Assembly: GCA_035516255.1 (NCBI GenBank)
Contig: DATJAL010000014.1
Span: forward strand, 53,275 to 117,274
Origin: Chitinivibrionales bacterium
Lineage (GTDB): Bacteria; Fibrobacterota; Chitinivibrionia; Chitinivibrionales; FEN-1185
Direction of reading: 5' to 3'
DNA: 64,000 nucleotides
The position numbers were made by a program, and so were the translations under genes. Under the pieces are notes generated by a model. It did no database searches and had not been told where the DNA came from. It worked only from the letters and a program-made list of their open reading frames with translations. The first letter of the stretch is position 1. The number at the start of each line of letters is the position of its first letter. Below, piece by piece: positions 8,709 to 17,010 of this stretch.

Positions 8709-8776
8709 AATTTATTTTTGTTCATCATTTTAAAATCGCATTCCGCAATCCGCATTTCTTGTTGTATTTTTCCATC

Positions 8777-10597
8777 ATGCCGGAAAAAGATTTAATTGAT
8801 TCCCTCGACCGCTTCCCCGAAAGTCCCGGCGTCTATCTCATGAAAGACGCAGCGGGCGTTATTCTCTATATCGGGAAAGCCGTCAACCTGAAAAGCCGGG
8901 TGCGGTCGTACTTTCTTGACACGCACGAAGACCGGCCGCATATCCCGTTCATGCTGGCGCGGCTGCACCACGTGGACTGGATCGCGACGAACACCGAGGC
9001 CGAGGCGCTCATCCTCGAGGCGAACCTGATCCGCAAGCACAAGCCGAAGTTCAACATAGACCTCAAGGACGACAAGCATTATCCGTATCTCAAGATCACG
9101 GTGAACGAGCCGTTCCCGCGCCTGCTCGTGGTGCGCAGGGCGGAAAACGACGGCGCGCGGTATTTCGGGCCCTACACCGACGCGCGTGCCATGCGCAGGC
9201 TCGTGCAGTTTGCGAAAAGGATATTCAGGATTCGGGACTGCAACAAGGAACTGCCGCTCAAGAAACCGGCGCGCCCGTGCGTGAACTGGGGCATCGGCCG
9301 GTGCAGCGGCGCTTGCGCCTCAAAAATTTCCCAGGAGGAGTACCGTTCAAACGTTGACATGGTGATACGGTTCTTTTCCGGAAAGCGCAAGGACCTCATT
9401 CGGGAATTGCAGGAAAGAATGGAGCTCTTGTCTTCAACGATGCATTTCGAATCCGCCGCCAATGTCCGCGACCAGATACGGCTCATCAGGGACGCCTCAA
9501 AGCTCCAGCAGGTGGATTTCGCGGCCCCGGACCTCGACTGCGACGTGTTCGGCGTTTACAAAGGAGACCGTTCCATGTGTCTGGCGGCCCTGCACGTCCG
9601 CGAGGGGCTGCTTATGTCGGCGCGGAGCTTCGCCTTTGATCGGGCCGCGTTCGAGGCGTCGGGGGCGGGCGTGGAAACGCTTCTGCTGCAGTTTTACCTT
9701 GACGCCGGCCAGGAGCCTCCCCCTGAGGTGCTTATTCACGAAGCGGCGGCGGCGGACCCGCGTCTGGTGCAGAAGGCGCTGGCGGCGCAGTTCGGCGCTC
9801 AGGCGAGCGTGACCGTGCCGCAAAAGGGGCCAAAGGCGGACCTGGCGGCGATGGCGGTGAAAAACGCGCGCCTTTACCTGATGCAAAAGCTTCCCCCTAA
9901 CGCGCTTGACGATCTTGCCGATCTCCAGGCGCTTCTGTGCCTGCCGCGGTTCCCGCATGTCATCGAGGCGTTCGACATCTCGAACCTGGGCGAGACGAAC
10001 GCCGTGGCGGGAATGGTGCGGTTCAAGGACGGCCAGCCCGACAAATCGGGATATCGCAGGTATAAAATCAAAACCGTGAACGGCCAAAACGATTTCGCCA
10101 TGATGATGGAAGTGGTGGGCCGCAGGATCAATCGCCAGAAAGAAGAGGGACAGCGGTTCGCCGATTTGTATCTCATCGACGGCGGGCTTGGGCAGCTCCA
10201 CGCGGCCATGCAGCCGCTTGCGGGAGTGGAAAAGGCGCCTATGGTCGTGGCACTGGCAAAGCAGGAAGAAATAGTTTATTCTCCTTATTGTAAAGAACCG
10301 GCGCGCCTGGCGGCAACCCACCCGGTGCGGAAATTCCTCGAGCGCGTGCGCGACGAGGTCCACCGGTTCGCCATCACCTATCACCGCACCCTTCGCGGCC
10401 ATCGCATCGGCGTTTCGGCGCTGCAGTCGGTGCCGGGAATGGGGAAAAAGCGGGTGGTGGAGCTTTTAAGGCATTTCGGATCGTTGAAAAGGGTAAAAGA
10501 AGCGAGCGTTGATGAAATCGCGGGAGTAAAAGGGATTCCGGCAAAGTTGGCGATGGAGATAAAGAGGTTTCTGAAGGATATTGATAAACAAGAATGA
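8777..10597 (+). CDS. uvrC: UvrC, excinuclease ABC subunit C
   Basis: A 606-aa nucleotide excision repair endonuclease that incises both sides of a lesion marked by UvrA and UvrB. Domains in order: GIY-YIG nuclease (PESPGVYLMKDAAG, then ILYIGKAVNLKSRV), a UVR motif for UvrB contact around residues 200-235, the RNase H-like 5' nuclease with AFDISNLGE and its conserved downstream YRRYKIKTVNGQND, and a C-terminal helix-hairpin-helix pair (SVPGMGKKRVVELLRHFGS). The ATG giving MPEKDLIDSLDRFPE is preferred over a TTG 18 bases upstream that would add six unconserved residues. Length is normal for the family. No other uvr gene is nearby. Confidence 0.96.
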   Translation: MPEKDLIDSLDRFPESPGVYLMKDAAGVILYIGKAVNLKSRVRSYFLDTHEDRPHIPFMLARLHHVDWIATNTEAEALILEANLIRKHKPKFNIDLKDDKHYPYLKITVNEPFPRLLVVRRAENDGARYFGPYTDARAMRRLVQFAKRIFRIRDCNKELPLKKPARPCVNWGIGRCSGACASKISQEEYRSNVDMVIRFFSGKRKDLIRELQERMELLSSTMHFESAANVRDQIRLIRDASKLQQVDFAAPDLDCDVFGVYKGDRSMCLAALHVREGLLMSARSFAFDRAAFEASGAGVETLLLQFYLDAGQEPPPEVLIHEAAAADPRLVQKALAAQFGAQASVTVPQKGPKADLAAMAVKNARLYLMQKLPPNALDDLADLQALLCLPRFPHVIEAFDISNLGETNAVAGMVRFKDGQPDKSGYRRYKIKTVNGQNDFAMMMEVVGRRINRQKEEGQRFADLYLIDGGLGQLHAAMQPLAGVEKAPMVVALAKQEEIVYSPYCKEPARLAATHPVRKFLERVRDEVHRFAITYHRTLRGHRIGVSALQSVPGMGKKRVVELLRHFGSLKRVKEASVDEIAGVKGIPAKLAMEIKRFLKDIDKQE

Positions 10598-10605
10598 TAA
10601 GCTGG

Positions 10606-10770
10606 GCGTTCACCTCGCCTTCGGTAAACCTCAGGCTCGGGTCGGCCCTCCTTCCGGTCTCGCCTTCGGCTCGGGCTGCCGCGGCCCCGGTATGCCTAAC
10701 GGCGAGGGCCGGGCAGCACCGCGCTCCAGCGCGGCCTCCAGTTCTGCCTAACGCGTCGGCGAGTTTCCGA
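10606..10770 (-). repeat. Type B dispersed intergenic repeat, copy 2
   Basis: The minus strand carries the full series of blocks seen at 886-1090: gacgcgttaggcag, the ggccgcgctggagcgcggtg hairpin, gcccgagccgaagg and ggaaggagggccgaccc, ending in gaacgccc. Apparent ORFs across it read Gly/Arg-rich peptides that are by-products of the repeat. It lies between uvrC and the type C copy. Confidence 0.65.
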
Positions 10771-10870
10771 TTCGACAAGATGCCTTAGTAACTCCAGCGG
10801 ACATCGAGTTCGCATCGCTGTTTTTAATAAATCAAGCAGCCATTTCATCTTCATTAAACAACTACAGTTC

Positions 10871-11010
10871 GCGGGTGCGCCCAACGGATGGATGAATCTT
10901 GCAGCGATCGGAACCCGGCCGCACCCAGGAGAGGGGAGTGCCGAGGACCCCGCAGCCCCGCAGGGGCGAGGAGACCGAGGCCGGGGGAGATACCTCTCCC
11001 CCGATATCCT
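10871..11010 (+). repeat. Type C dispersed intergenic repeat, copy 2
   Basis: The element starts cgggtgcgcccaacgg, includes acccggccgcacccagga, then gtgccgaggaccccgcagcc, and ends in a self-complementary gggggaga...tctccccc block. It is the closest match, in inverted orientation, to 20633-20850. The stretch 10771-10870 between this and the type B copy holds nothing recognisable. Confidence 0.65.
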
Positions 11011-11020
11011 GTAATTTTAT

Positions 11021-11773
11021 TTATGATCCTTTAAGAATTCTCATTGCCTCTCGCACCGTCATCGGCCTGAGGTGTTGGCTTTTTAAATACTGCAAAAATC
11101 CCCTGAACGCCGATTCCTTGCACCAGTACACCGGAAGGGGCGGCGCCGTGTCGGGCTGGATAACGTGGAAACCGATGATCACGAGCGGCGACCCGAGGCG
11201 TTTCGCATCCTCGATGCGCACCGTGATGTCGTCGGTGGTAAAGCCGCTTTTCACCGCGAAGTAGCCGAGCTCGGTGCGGTCGACACCGTCGAGGTAGTAA
11301 TAATCGTGCGCGGAGCGGATATTGACAAAATAAGAGAGTGCAAGGGATTTGACCGTGTCGTTGTACTCGCCCGAAGCCCAGGCGAAACTTTCGTGCGCAA
11401 GGCCGTTTTGTACGAGAAAATCATGGCTCGCCTTCAGCATGGCAGCGGCGGTGTCGGGCGGCACCGAGGTAAGGTTGATGTGTGCCGAGCCGTGCCCGCC
11501 GCTTTCCCAGCCGCCCGCCTCCATCTCGCGCTCCTGGTCAAGCGTCACGTTGCCCTGCGCGCCGAGATAGCTGTTGGGGAAAAAATGCGTTGCCGCCCAC
11601 GTGGTGTCCGTTTGGCGCATCAGCCGGTAACTGTAAGAATAGATTGACTCATCAGCATCGTCAAAAGTGATGACGACCAGCGGTGCGTCGGTCGGGGAGA
11701 TGACCGGCAAAAACGGGTCGTTGCAGGACAAAAGCAGCAACGCGAGTAGGGCAGCGGTCAGAAGGCGAGCCAT
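11021..11773 (-). CDS. Polysaccharide deacetylase-like lipoprotein
   Basis: A 250-aa protein with a lipoprotein signal (MARLLTAALLALLLLSC; lipobox LLSC, Cys17) and a NodB/polysaccharide-deacetylase-like core. Seen are VVITFDDADES, matching the T-F-D-D metal motif, and GGHGSAHINL, matching the histidine pair motif. Family members remove N- or O-acetyl groups from chitin, peptidoglycan or other glycans; the substrate here is unknown. The second ATG is preferred because it begins the signal peptide. It overlaps the end of the upstream barrel gene by 16 bases, so the two are translationally coupled and probably act together at the cell surface. Confidence 0.7.
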   Translation of the reverse strand: MARLLTAALLALLLLSCNDPFLPVISPTDAPLVVITFDDADESIYSYSYRLMRQTDTTWAATHFFPNSYLGAQGNVTLDQEREMEAGGWESGGHGSAHINLTSVPPDTAAAMLKASHDFLVQNGLAHESFAWASGEYNDTVKSLALSYFVNIRSAHDYYYLDGVDRTELGYFAVKSGFTTDDITVRIEDAKRLGSPLVIIGFHVIQPDTAPPLPVYWCKESAFRGFLQYLKSQHLRPMTVREAMRILKGS

Positions 11774-12762
11774 AAGAGTCCGATGATGCGGTTGAGCCAT
11801 GCATTGCCCGTGATGGGTGATTCCCAGCCGATGCGGATGAGCGTGCGGTCGGCAAAAGGGGAAACGGCAAGGCCGAGTTCGGGAACCTGCGTCCGCGTGT
11901 CCATGCTTTTCTGGTATTCATATCCGCCATAGGCGCCGATCCATCCGAATAGCAAGTACTGTGCGTCAAGTCCGGCCAGTATCTGGTTAGAATAATAGGA
12001 CTTGTTGAATTCTTTGTAATACCCGCAGCCGCTCAGGGTGAGCCCGGCCAACGGCGTATATTTTGCTTCGCCGAGCATCTCGGTGAGGTATCCTTGCTTC
12101 ATGGTAATGTTCCCCCAGCCCTGGTAATACGAATACTTGGCCGCGGCGTGCAGGGAAAAGGCCGGGAGGTTTAGGCAAAAATCGTCGCCGGCCGTGGCGC
12201 TGTTGTCCTGGGTCTGCAGTTCCTGGGTCTGGATGCCGGCGATGACGCGTTCATTGATGACGCCGTTGTCAAGCGCTGTCCACATGAGATAGGCGCTCCC
12301 GTTTTCCCTATCGTTGATGGCCGCCGCGCCGCTCAGGCTGGAGCCGCCCAGGCGCTGGTCAAGCGCCAGGCCGAACCCGTAGGAGTCCCATATCACCGAT
12401 GTGCGCACAAAAGGATTGAACACGGAAAACGGTTTGTAAAGGCTCGCCCTTCCAACATGCTCAGAGAGCATACCGGCCCGCGCGGTAAGTCCTTTGTAAC
12501 GATAGCCGAGCGAAACCTCCTCGAAAAACGGGGATGAAAACGACACCGTGCCGCGCACCGCAACGCGGCTGAACAACGCGTCGGTAAAATTATGCGCGAC
12601 CGAGGCGTCAACGATGCCCGCCTCATACGCCTTGAGGCCGGCAGGCTGCTGCAGCGAAATCCACGCGCCGGCCCAGGCCTGGACCTGCAGGGAGTCGGGC
12701 AGAGTGAAGGCGGAAAGGGAGGATGCCACTGTAAACAGTAAAAGACAAGAAATGATTTTCAT
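11758..12762 (-). CDS. Predicted outer-membrane beta-barrel protein, unknown function
   Basis: A 334-aa secreted protein that begins with a signal peptide (MKIISCLLLFTVASSLSAF). Its body alternates short amphipathic strands with glycine and aromatic residues (VSLGYRYKGL, LRIGWESPI) and it ends in a terminal aromatic residue (LLWLAF), as outer-membrane barrels do. No family was recognised. The start is chosen at the signal peptide; an in-frame start 63 bases upstream would place charged residues before it. Coupling to the deacetylase-like lipoprotein suggests a joint role, for instance in exopolysaccharide export or modification, but that is inference. Confidence 0.6.
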   Translation of the reverse strand: MKIISCLLLFTVASSLSAFTLPDSLQVQAWAGAWISLQQPAGLKAYEAGIVDASVAHNFTDALFSRVAVRGTVSFSSPFFEEVSLGYRYKGLTARAGMLSEHVGRASLYKPFSVFNPFVRTSVIWDSYGFGLALDQRLGGSSLSGAAAINDRENGSAYLMWTALDNGVINERVIAGIQTQELQTQDNSATAGDDFCLNLPAFSLHAAAKYSYYQGWGNITMKQGYLTEMLGEAKYTPLAGLTLSGCGYYKEFNKSYYSNQILAGLDAQYLLFGWIGAYGGYEYQKSMDTRTQVPELGLAVSPFADRTLIRIGWESPITGNAWLNRIIGLLWLAF

Positions 12763-12784
12763 AGATGGAATATTGTTTGCAATT

Positions 12785-13246
12785 TCATTTTGATGATTTT
12801 CGTCTTTTCTTAAGGATTGCCGCATCGGCGATATCCTGCGGCCTCCCGGACGCTTTTTTGTTTTTAATAAGGTCGTTTCTCCCGATGAAATTCACCCACG
12901 TTTCGCCAAAGGGCCCGCGCAGGGTGTTTTGTTCGGCCTTCTTGAAGGTAATGCCCGGCAGCGTATTTAAAAGATCAACCCTGGCCGGCACAACCCCGAA
13001 CTGAACGATATTTCCTTTTTTTCCGAGAAGCTTATGGGAGATTGAAGTCTTGGAAAACCCGAAATCGATCAAAGATTTTATTACTTTATCAATATTTTCT
13101 TCAGAACCGAGGAAGAAAATGTCAATATCCTTTGTAAACCGTGGATGACCGTGAAAGGCAACGGCATAGCCGCCCACGATCATGTAGCGGACGTTATTTT
13201 TCTCGAACAACGTTAACAACTCTTCGAAATCTCGCTGGGTAGTCAT
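12785..13246 (-). CDS. Nucleotidyltransferase-fold protein (MNT/AbiEii-like)
   Basis: A 153-aa protein with the minimal nucleotidyltransferase signature: VGGYAVAFHGHPRFTKDIDIF combines the G-G helix with a D-x-D metal pair (KDIDIF). The rest, with VDLLNTLPGI and ASGRPQDIADAAIL, matches the common AbiEii/DUF6036-like group. Such enzymes add nucleotides to proteins or tRNAs, and several are toxins of toxin-antitoxin systems. It overlaps the small upstream gene by 53 bases, so the pair is coupled. Codon use looks more AT-rich than that of neighbours, which suggests transfer. Toxicity is not demonstrated; a non-TA role remains possible. Confidence 0.65.
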   Translation of the reverse strand: MTTQRDFEELLTLFEKNNVRYMIVGGYAVAFHGHPRFTKDIDIFFLGSEENIDKVIKSLIDFGFSKTSISHKLLGKKGNIVQFGVVPARVDLLNTLPGITFKKAEQNTLRGPFGETWVNFIGRNDLIKNKKASGRPQDIADAAILKKRRKSSK

Positions 13247-13382
13247 AAAGGAATTTACCTGCCTGGATCCTCAACTGCTCGAGCATTTCAAGACGAGCGC
13301 GCGGCGTTTTAGGAACATCATCGTCGGACTTTTTTGAATGGAGCTTTCTTACGGTAATTTTCATCCGGGATTTTCGTGTCAT
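13194..13382 (-). CDS. Small partner of the nucleotidyltransferase
   Basis: A 62-aa basic protein whose centre reads ARLEMLEQLRIQAGKFLY followed by YPARFRRV, a pattern recalled from small genes that regularly precede this kind of nucleotidyltransferase. Its 3' part overlaps the next gene by 53 bases in another frame. It could be an antitoxin or a targeting subunit. The start may instead be the ATG at 13364, giving MKITVRKL; neither has a clear ribosome site. Confidence 0.5.
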   Translation of the reverse strand: MTRKSRMKITVRKLHSKKSDDDVPKTPRARLEMLEQLRIQAGKFLYDYPARFRRVVNVVREK

Positions 13383-13616
13383 TTTTTAACGTCGTCGGAT
13401 TAATTAATGATATCGTCAAACCCGACGGGCCGCATGGTCCGTTTGATTTGCATGGAAGGAATATAAATCATCGAGGAAGGGGGATTGACTATTTGATACC
13501 CGTAAACGCTTTTTGTCAAATCGTAAGTTCTTAGTGGCAACTGTGGAAATATATTTCAAAATAAATAAGGAAAATATCGATTCATCCTGCCGTTCCGCTT
13601 TTTTATCAATTGTCGA
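13383..13616. other. Intergenic region without recognised feature
   Basis: These 234 AT-rich bases separate the nucleotidyltransferase pair from the zinc-ribbon gene. The promoter for the pair must lie here on the minus strand, but no convincing element, repeat or RNA was found. Confidence 0.4.
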
Positions 13617-13895
13617 CTATCTCGGTCCGCACCCGCACAGCCTAATCCTTGGAAAAATCCCCTTCTTTCCTTTTTGAATACTGATCATCCCGTTGTTGCC
13701 GTTGACGTTCACGCCGGCGGCGAAAATAAGGAAGAAGATGGCGAGAAGCGCCAGTCCGAGAAAAACAAGGGGAAGCGTAGAAGCGTTGTTGTGGAAATGG
13801 CCGCAGCATTTTTTGACATGAAATCCGCAGCGCGGGCAGTGGCAGACAGCATCGGAAATCTGCGCTTTACATTCGGGACATTCGATGAGCGCCAT
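13617..13895 (-). CDS. Zinc-ribbon, single-pass membrane protein
   Basis: A 92-aa protein with an N-terminal zinc ribbon (CPECKAQISDAVCHCPRCGF: two CxxC pairs plus an extra Cys), a transmembrane helix (about residues 41-62, LPLVFLGLALLAIFFLIFAA) and a short tail that ends in a Cys-Gly-Cys-Gly motif. The start at MALIECPECK is preferred because ggag lies upstream and it follows the STAS gene by only two bases. Zinc-ribbon membrane proteins of this type have no fixed role. The close spacing makes it a probable partner of the STAS protein. Confidence 0.6.
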   Translation of the reverse strand: MALIECPECKAQISDAVCHCPRCGFHVKKCCGHFHNNASTLPLVFLGLALLAIFFLIFAAGVNVNGNNGMISIQKGKKGIFPRIRLCGCGPR

Positions 13896-13897
13896 TC

Positions 13898-14755
13898 TTA
13901 AAGCTCCTGCGCGCCGCCGAACTCCATGAAATACGGGCATTCCTCGCATTCTTCTTCAACGTACTGGAAGGAGATGCCCTCGATCATGCCGTCTACGATC
14001 CAGCAGGGTTGGCCCGTGGGTTTGATCTTTTTGGAGCATTCGTCGCAGGTGGTGGCGTTCTTTGGATTATGATTTTTAAAATACACGTAGCACGCGGGTC
14101 GTTCCTTGGGCTTGGCCGCCTCGGCTGCCGCAAGCGCCGCCTTTTCTGCTGCGGCCCGCGCCGCGGCCTCCGCCTTCTGCTCGGCCTCGGTTTCTTTTTT
14201 CTTGATCTGTTCGAAAATGTCGCGGGCCTCCATTGAAGTCTTTACAATGCGGAGGATGCGAGAAATCCTTGACGAGATAAACAAGTCGGCGATGTGTCCG
14301 TCGCCGGCGACCACCACGAGGAGTCCCTTTGCGGCGGTGATGTCCTTCTGCATTTTGACGATCGCGCCGAGCCCGCTCGAATAAATGTTTTTAACGCGGG
14401 TTAAATCGAGAATAACCTTGAACCGGTTGTGTTGCTTGAGGGTTTCCCAAACCTTTTCCAGCGCCTTGGTTCTTTCTAAGTTGATCATCCCGTCGCAGGT
14501 GACCATTGCGATTTCCGCGTCCGAGGCGGACATGATGCCCGTATCACGGTTCATCGAGAGGTAATAGGCGCATTGCCTGCACTTCTTGAGCTGCTGGCCC
14601 GACTCGTCCTGGTAGGCGCCTTTGAGCACCCAGCACTTGACATTGTCCATGTCCTGCGGATTGTCGCGGAAGCTGTTCCAGACAAAACAGGCTTCGCGCG
14701 CTTCCTTTGAGCATTTTACGACTTCATGGCATTTCACGGGAGTGCGTCCTTTCAC
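13898..14755 (-). CDS. STAS-domain protein with N- and C-terminal cysteine clusters
   Basis: A 285-aa protein. Residues 1-75 hold a Cys-rich region (Cys9, 15, 23, 41, 59, 62). Residues about 80-185 form a STAS domain like anti-sigma-factor antagonists, with the target-Ser loop IYSSGLGAIV (Ser126/127). Residues 186-220 are an Ala/Glu/Lys-rich helical linker. Residues 221-275 hold a second cluster (Cys222, 237, 240, 251, 270, 273) with CDEC and CEEC pairs. STAS proteins act in partner-switch signalling with a kinase and a PP2C phosphatase; a SpoIIE-type phosphatase exists at 61187 but is not linked. The clusters could bind zinc or an iron-sulfur centre. The combined architecture was not recognised as a known family. 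Confidence 0.7.
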   Translation of the reverse strand: MKGRTPVKCHEVVKCSKEAREACFVWNSFRDNPQDMDNVKCWVLKGAYQDESGQQLKKCRQCAYYLSMNRDTGIMSASDAEIAMVTCDGMINLERTKALEKVWETLKQHNRFKVILDLTRVKNIYSSGLGAIVKMQKDITAAKGLLVVVAGDGHIADLFISSRISRILRIVKTSMEARDIFEQIKKKETEAEQKAEAAARAAAEKAALAAAEAAKPKERPACYVYFKNHNPKNATTCDECSKKIKPTGQPCWIVDGMIEGISFQYVEEECEECPYFMEFGGAQEL

Positions 14756-14846
14756 TGCATGATAAACTAAATAATATAATGAAAGTGGCCGTTATGCAAG
14801 AGCACGCTTCGCAAAGAGGCTTTCGGCCACGAATTATTTTCCTGTC

Positions 14847-15968
14847 ATGGATGTTCCGAGGGAGACAACGGCGGCATGGCTCGCCCTTAATTCGATAAAA
14901 GGGGTGGGTCCGGTGCACGCCAAGGAACTCGTGGAGAAATACGGCTCGCCGGTTTCTTTATTTGAAGGTGAAGGCAGGGCGGCGCTGATCCGCTGCGCGG
15001 CGGCCTTCTCGAAGGAGGCCGTGGAGCCCCGGGCGTTCCTTGATGCCGCGGAAAAGCTGCTTGATGAAATTGACCGGGCCGGCATCGCGGTGCTCACGCT
15101 TGAGAGCCAGGGGTATCCGCCGCTGTTGCGGGAGATCTACGCGCCGCCGCCAGTGCTGTTTGTCAAGGGCAGGCTCGACAGTTTCACGCGGCACGCGTGC
15201 GGGGTGGTGGGCACGCGGAAGATGAGCCAGTACGGCAGGAGCGCAACGGCCTCGATCGTGAAGCGGCTGGCGGAGAAGCAGGTCGCCATCGTGAGCGGGC
15301 TTGCGCTCGGCATCGACACCGTGGCGCACCAGACCTGCCTCGACAGTGGCGGCGTCACCATCGCGGTGCTGGGATGCGGGCTCGACCGGGTGTATCCGGC
15401 AGCGAACAAAAAGCTTTTCGACCGCATCGCGGAAAACGGCGCGCTGGTGTCGGAGTTCGACCTGGGCTCGCTGCCCGAGGCGTTTCACTTTCCCCGGCGC
15501 AACCGGATCATCGCCGGTCTTTCGGCCGGCGTGCTCGTGGTGGAGGCGCCCCGGAAGAGCGGCAGCCTCATCACGGCGAATTACGCGCTGCAGCAGGGGA
15601 GGGACGTGTTCGCGGTGCCGGGATCCATTTTTTCGGCCGCCAGCGACGGCACCTTTTCCCTGCTTAAAAGCGGGGCCATCCCGGTGATGAGCGGCGACGA
15701 CATCATCGAGAACATGCAGCACCTCAGGATGCCGGGAGTCTCTGATGTCAAGGCGCCGCACGAGGGGCTCAACCTTGCCATGCCGCTCGAGCTTCTGTCG
15801 CCGGCCGAGACGGAGATCTTCTCCTGCATCGAGGCGGAGCCGCTGCGGCTCGACGCGATCGCCGAAAAAGCGGGACGCGCCATTCCCGAGCTGTTCGACA
15901 TCCTGCTGAACCTCGAGCTCAAGGGCCATATCCGGCAGGTTTCGGGCCAGCAGTTTGTGCGGGCGTAG
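14847..15968 (+). CDS. dprA: DprA/Smf DNA processing protein
   Basis: A 373-aa protein that loads RecA onto incoming single-stranded DNA in natural transformation. It has an N-terminal helix-hairpin-helix/SAM-like region (IKGVGPVHAKELVEKYG), the Rossmann core with VGTRKMSQYG, SGLALGIDTVAHQ and VLGCGLDRVYP, and a C-terminal winged-helix DML1-like region (about 305-373). It opens a compact operon with ftsB-like, DUF502, recO, YkgJ, yqeY, GT2 and GSCFA genes. The full domain set suggests a functional protein, although no other competence gene is present in the window. Confidence 0.95.
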   Translation: MDVPRETTAAWLALNSIKGVGPVHAKELVEKYGSPVSLFEGEGRAALIRCAAAFSKEAVEPRAFLDAAEKLLDEIDRAGIAVLTLESQGYPPLLREIYAPPPVLFVKGRLDSFTRHACGVVGTRKMSQYGRSATASIVKRLAEKQVAIVSGLALGIDTVAHQTCLDSGGVTIAVLGCGLDRVYPAANKKLFDRIAENGALVSEFDLGSLPEAFHFPRRNRIIAGLSAGVLVVEAPRKSGSLITANYALQQGRDVFAVPGSIFSAASDGTFSLLKSGAIPVMSGDDIIENMQHLRMPGVSDVKAPHEGLNLAMPLELLSPAETEIFSCIEAEPLRLDAIAEKAGRAIPELFDILLNLELKGHIRQVSGQQFVRA

Positions 15969-15970
15969 CC

Positions 15971-16273
15971 ATGCTTAAAAAGAAAATCAAAATCAAGAAA
16001 GTCGGCAGGTGGATCGTGCTTGCGGCCGCGGCGCTTGCGGCGTATTCGCTGTTTTTCGGCAGGGCCAGCCTGGTGAAGATCTACCATTCTTTCCTTGATG
16101 TCAAGAAAAAGGAGCGCGCGCTCGTTCAGGAACACCGGGACATCGATACCCTGAAGGTGCAGAATAAAAAGCTCGAAAAAGACACCGCCTACATGGAAAA
16201 AATCGCGCGGGAAAAGCTCGGCATGGCCCGCAAGGACGAAAAGGTTTACAAATTCATCCAGGAGCCAAAATAG
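15971..16273 (+). CDS. ftsB: FtsB/DivIC-like septum formation initiator
   Basis: A 100-aa bitopic membrane protein: a basic N-terminus, one transmembrane helix (about 16-29, VLAAAALAAYSLFF), then a coiled coil rich in Lys and Glu, then the family's C-terminal block YMEKIAREKLGMARKDE. FtsB and DivIC bridge early and late divisome proteins with FtsL and FtsQ. It begins two bases after dprA ends, so it is co-transcribed. Confidence 0.85.
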   Translation: MLKKKIKIKKVGRWIVLAAAALAAYSLFFGRASLVKIYHSFLDVKKKERALVQEHRDIDTLKVQNKKLEKDTAYMEKIAREKLGMARKDEKVYKFIQEPK

Positions 16274-16275
16274 CC

Positions 16276-17007
16276 ATGTACCGGCTCTGGCATGCCTTCC
16301 GTCACCAGCTGACGCATTCACTCAGGCAGATGCGCACCAACATCCTTGCGGGATTCCTCTTGCTCCTTCCGATCTTCGCCTCGATTCTTATATTGTACAA
16401 GCTGTTCAAGCTGCTCGATTCATGGGCGTATTTCGCGGTTCCCGCGGCGCAGCGGGTGCATATCGTGCCGGGCATGGGCCTTGTGGTGCTCCTCGCGGTT
16501 GCGTGGTTCACCGGGGCGGTGGCGCGGAATTTTATCGGCCGGCGGCTGATGAAAGCGGGCGATTCGCTGCTCACCAAGATCCCGTTTTTCAACAAAATCT
16601 ACGGGATTCTCAAGCAGATCGTTGACGCGATCGCGAGCCCCAAGAAAAAGGTATTCAATAAGGTGGTGCTTATCGAGTTTCCCGAAAAAGGCTCCTATTG
16701 CCTCGCGTTTGTCACCGCCAGGGAAAACCGGGAGATTTCCGCGAAAACCGGTGAGAAAATGGTGGGCGTTTTTCTCCCTAAAGTGCCCAACCCCACGGCC
16801 GGGTTTCTCATATTTGTCCCTGAATCGAAGCTCGTGGAAGTGGATATCAGCGTCGAGAAGGCCATCAAGCTCGTGGTGTCGGGCGGCGTGGTTTCGGCTG
16901 AGCGCCGGCAGCCCGTCGAAGAAACGCTCGAGGAACCGCTCACCCTTGCGTCCCTGGGCAGGCTTTTCAGGCCGGGAAAGCGGCCGCCGGACGATCCGCG
17001 CGACTGA
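16276..17007 (+). CDS. DUF502 family membrane protein
   Basis: A 243-aa integral membrane protein with two transmembrane helices (about 20-45 and 58-80) followed by a soluble domain. Segments typical of DUF502 are IPFFNKIYGILKQIVDAI, with the Phe-Asn-Lys-Ile-Tyr core, and PNPTAGFLIFVPESKLVEVD. The molecular role of the family is unknown in bacteria; plant relatives are linked to membrane trafficking. It sits two bases after the ftsB-like gene. Confidence 0.85.
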   Translation: MYRLWHAFRHQLTHSLRQMRTNILAGFLLLLPIFASILILYKLFKLLDSWAYFAVPAAQRVHIVPGMGLVVLLAVAWFTGAVARNFIGRRLMKAGDSLLTKIPFFNKIYGILKQIVDAIASPKKKVFNKVVLIEFPEKGSYCLAFVTARENREISAKTGEKMVGVFLPKVPNPTAGFLIFVPESKLVEVDISVEKAIKLVVSGGVVSAERRQPVEETLEEPLTLASLGRLFRPGKRPPDDPRD

Positions 17008-17010
17008 CCC

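Noticed and set aside
10374..10788. Minus- and plus-strand ORFs after uvrC (Gly/Arg-rich)
   Set aside because: They run through the type B repeat and into the uvrC 3' end; not genes.
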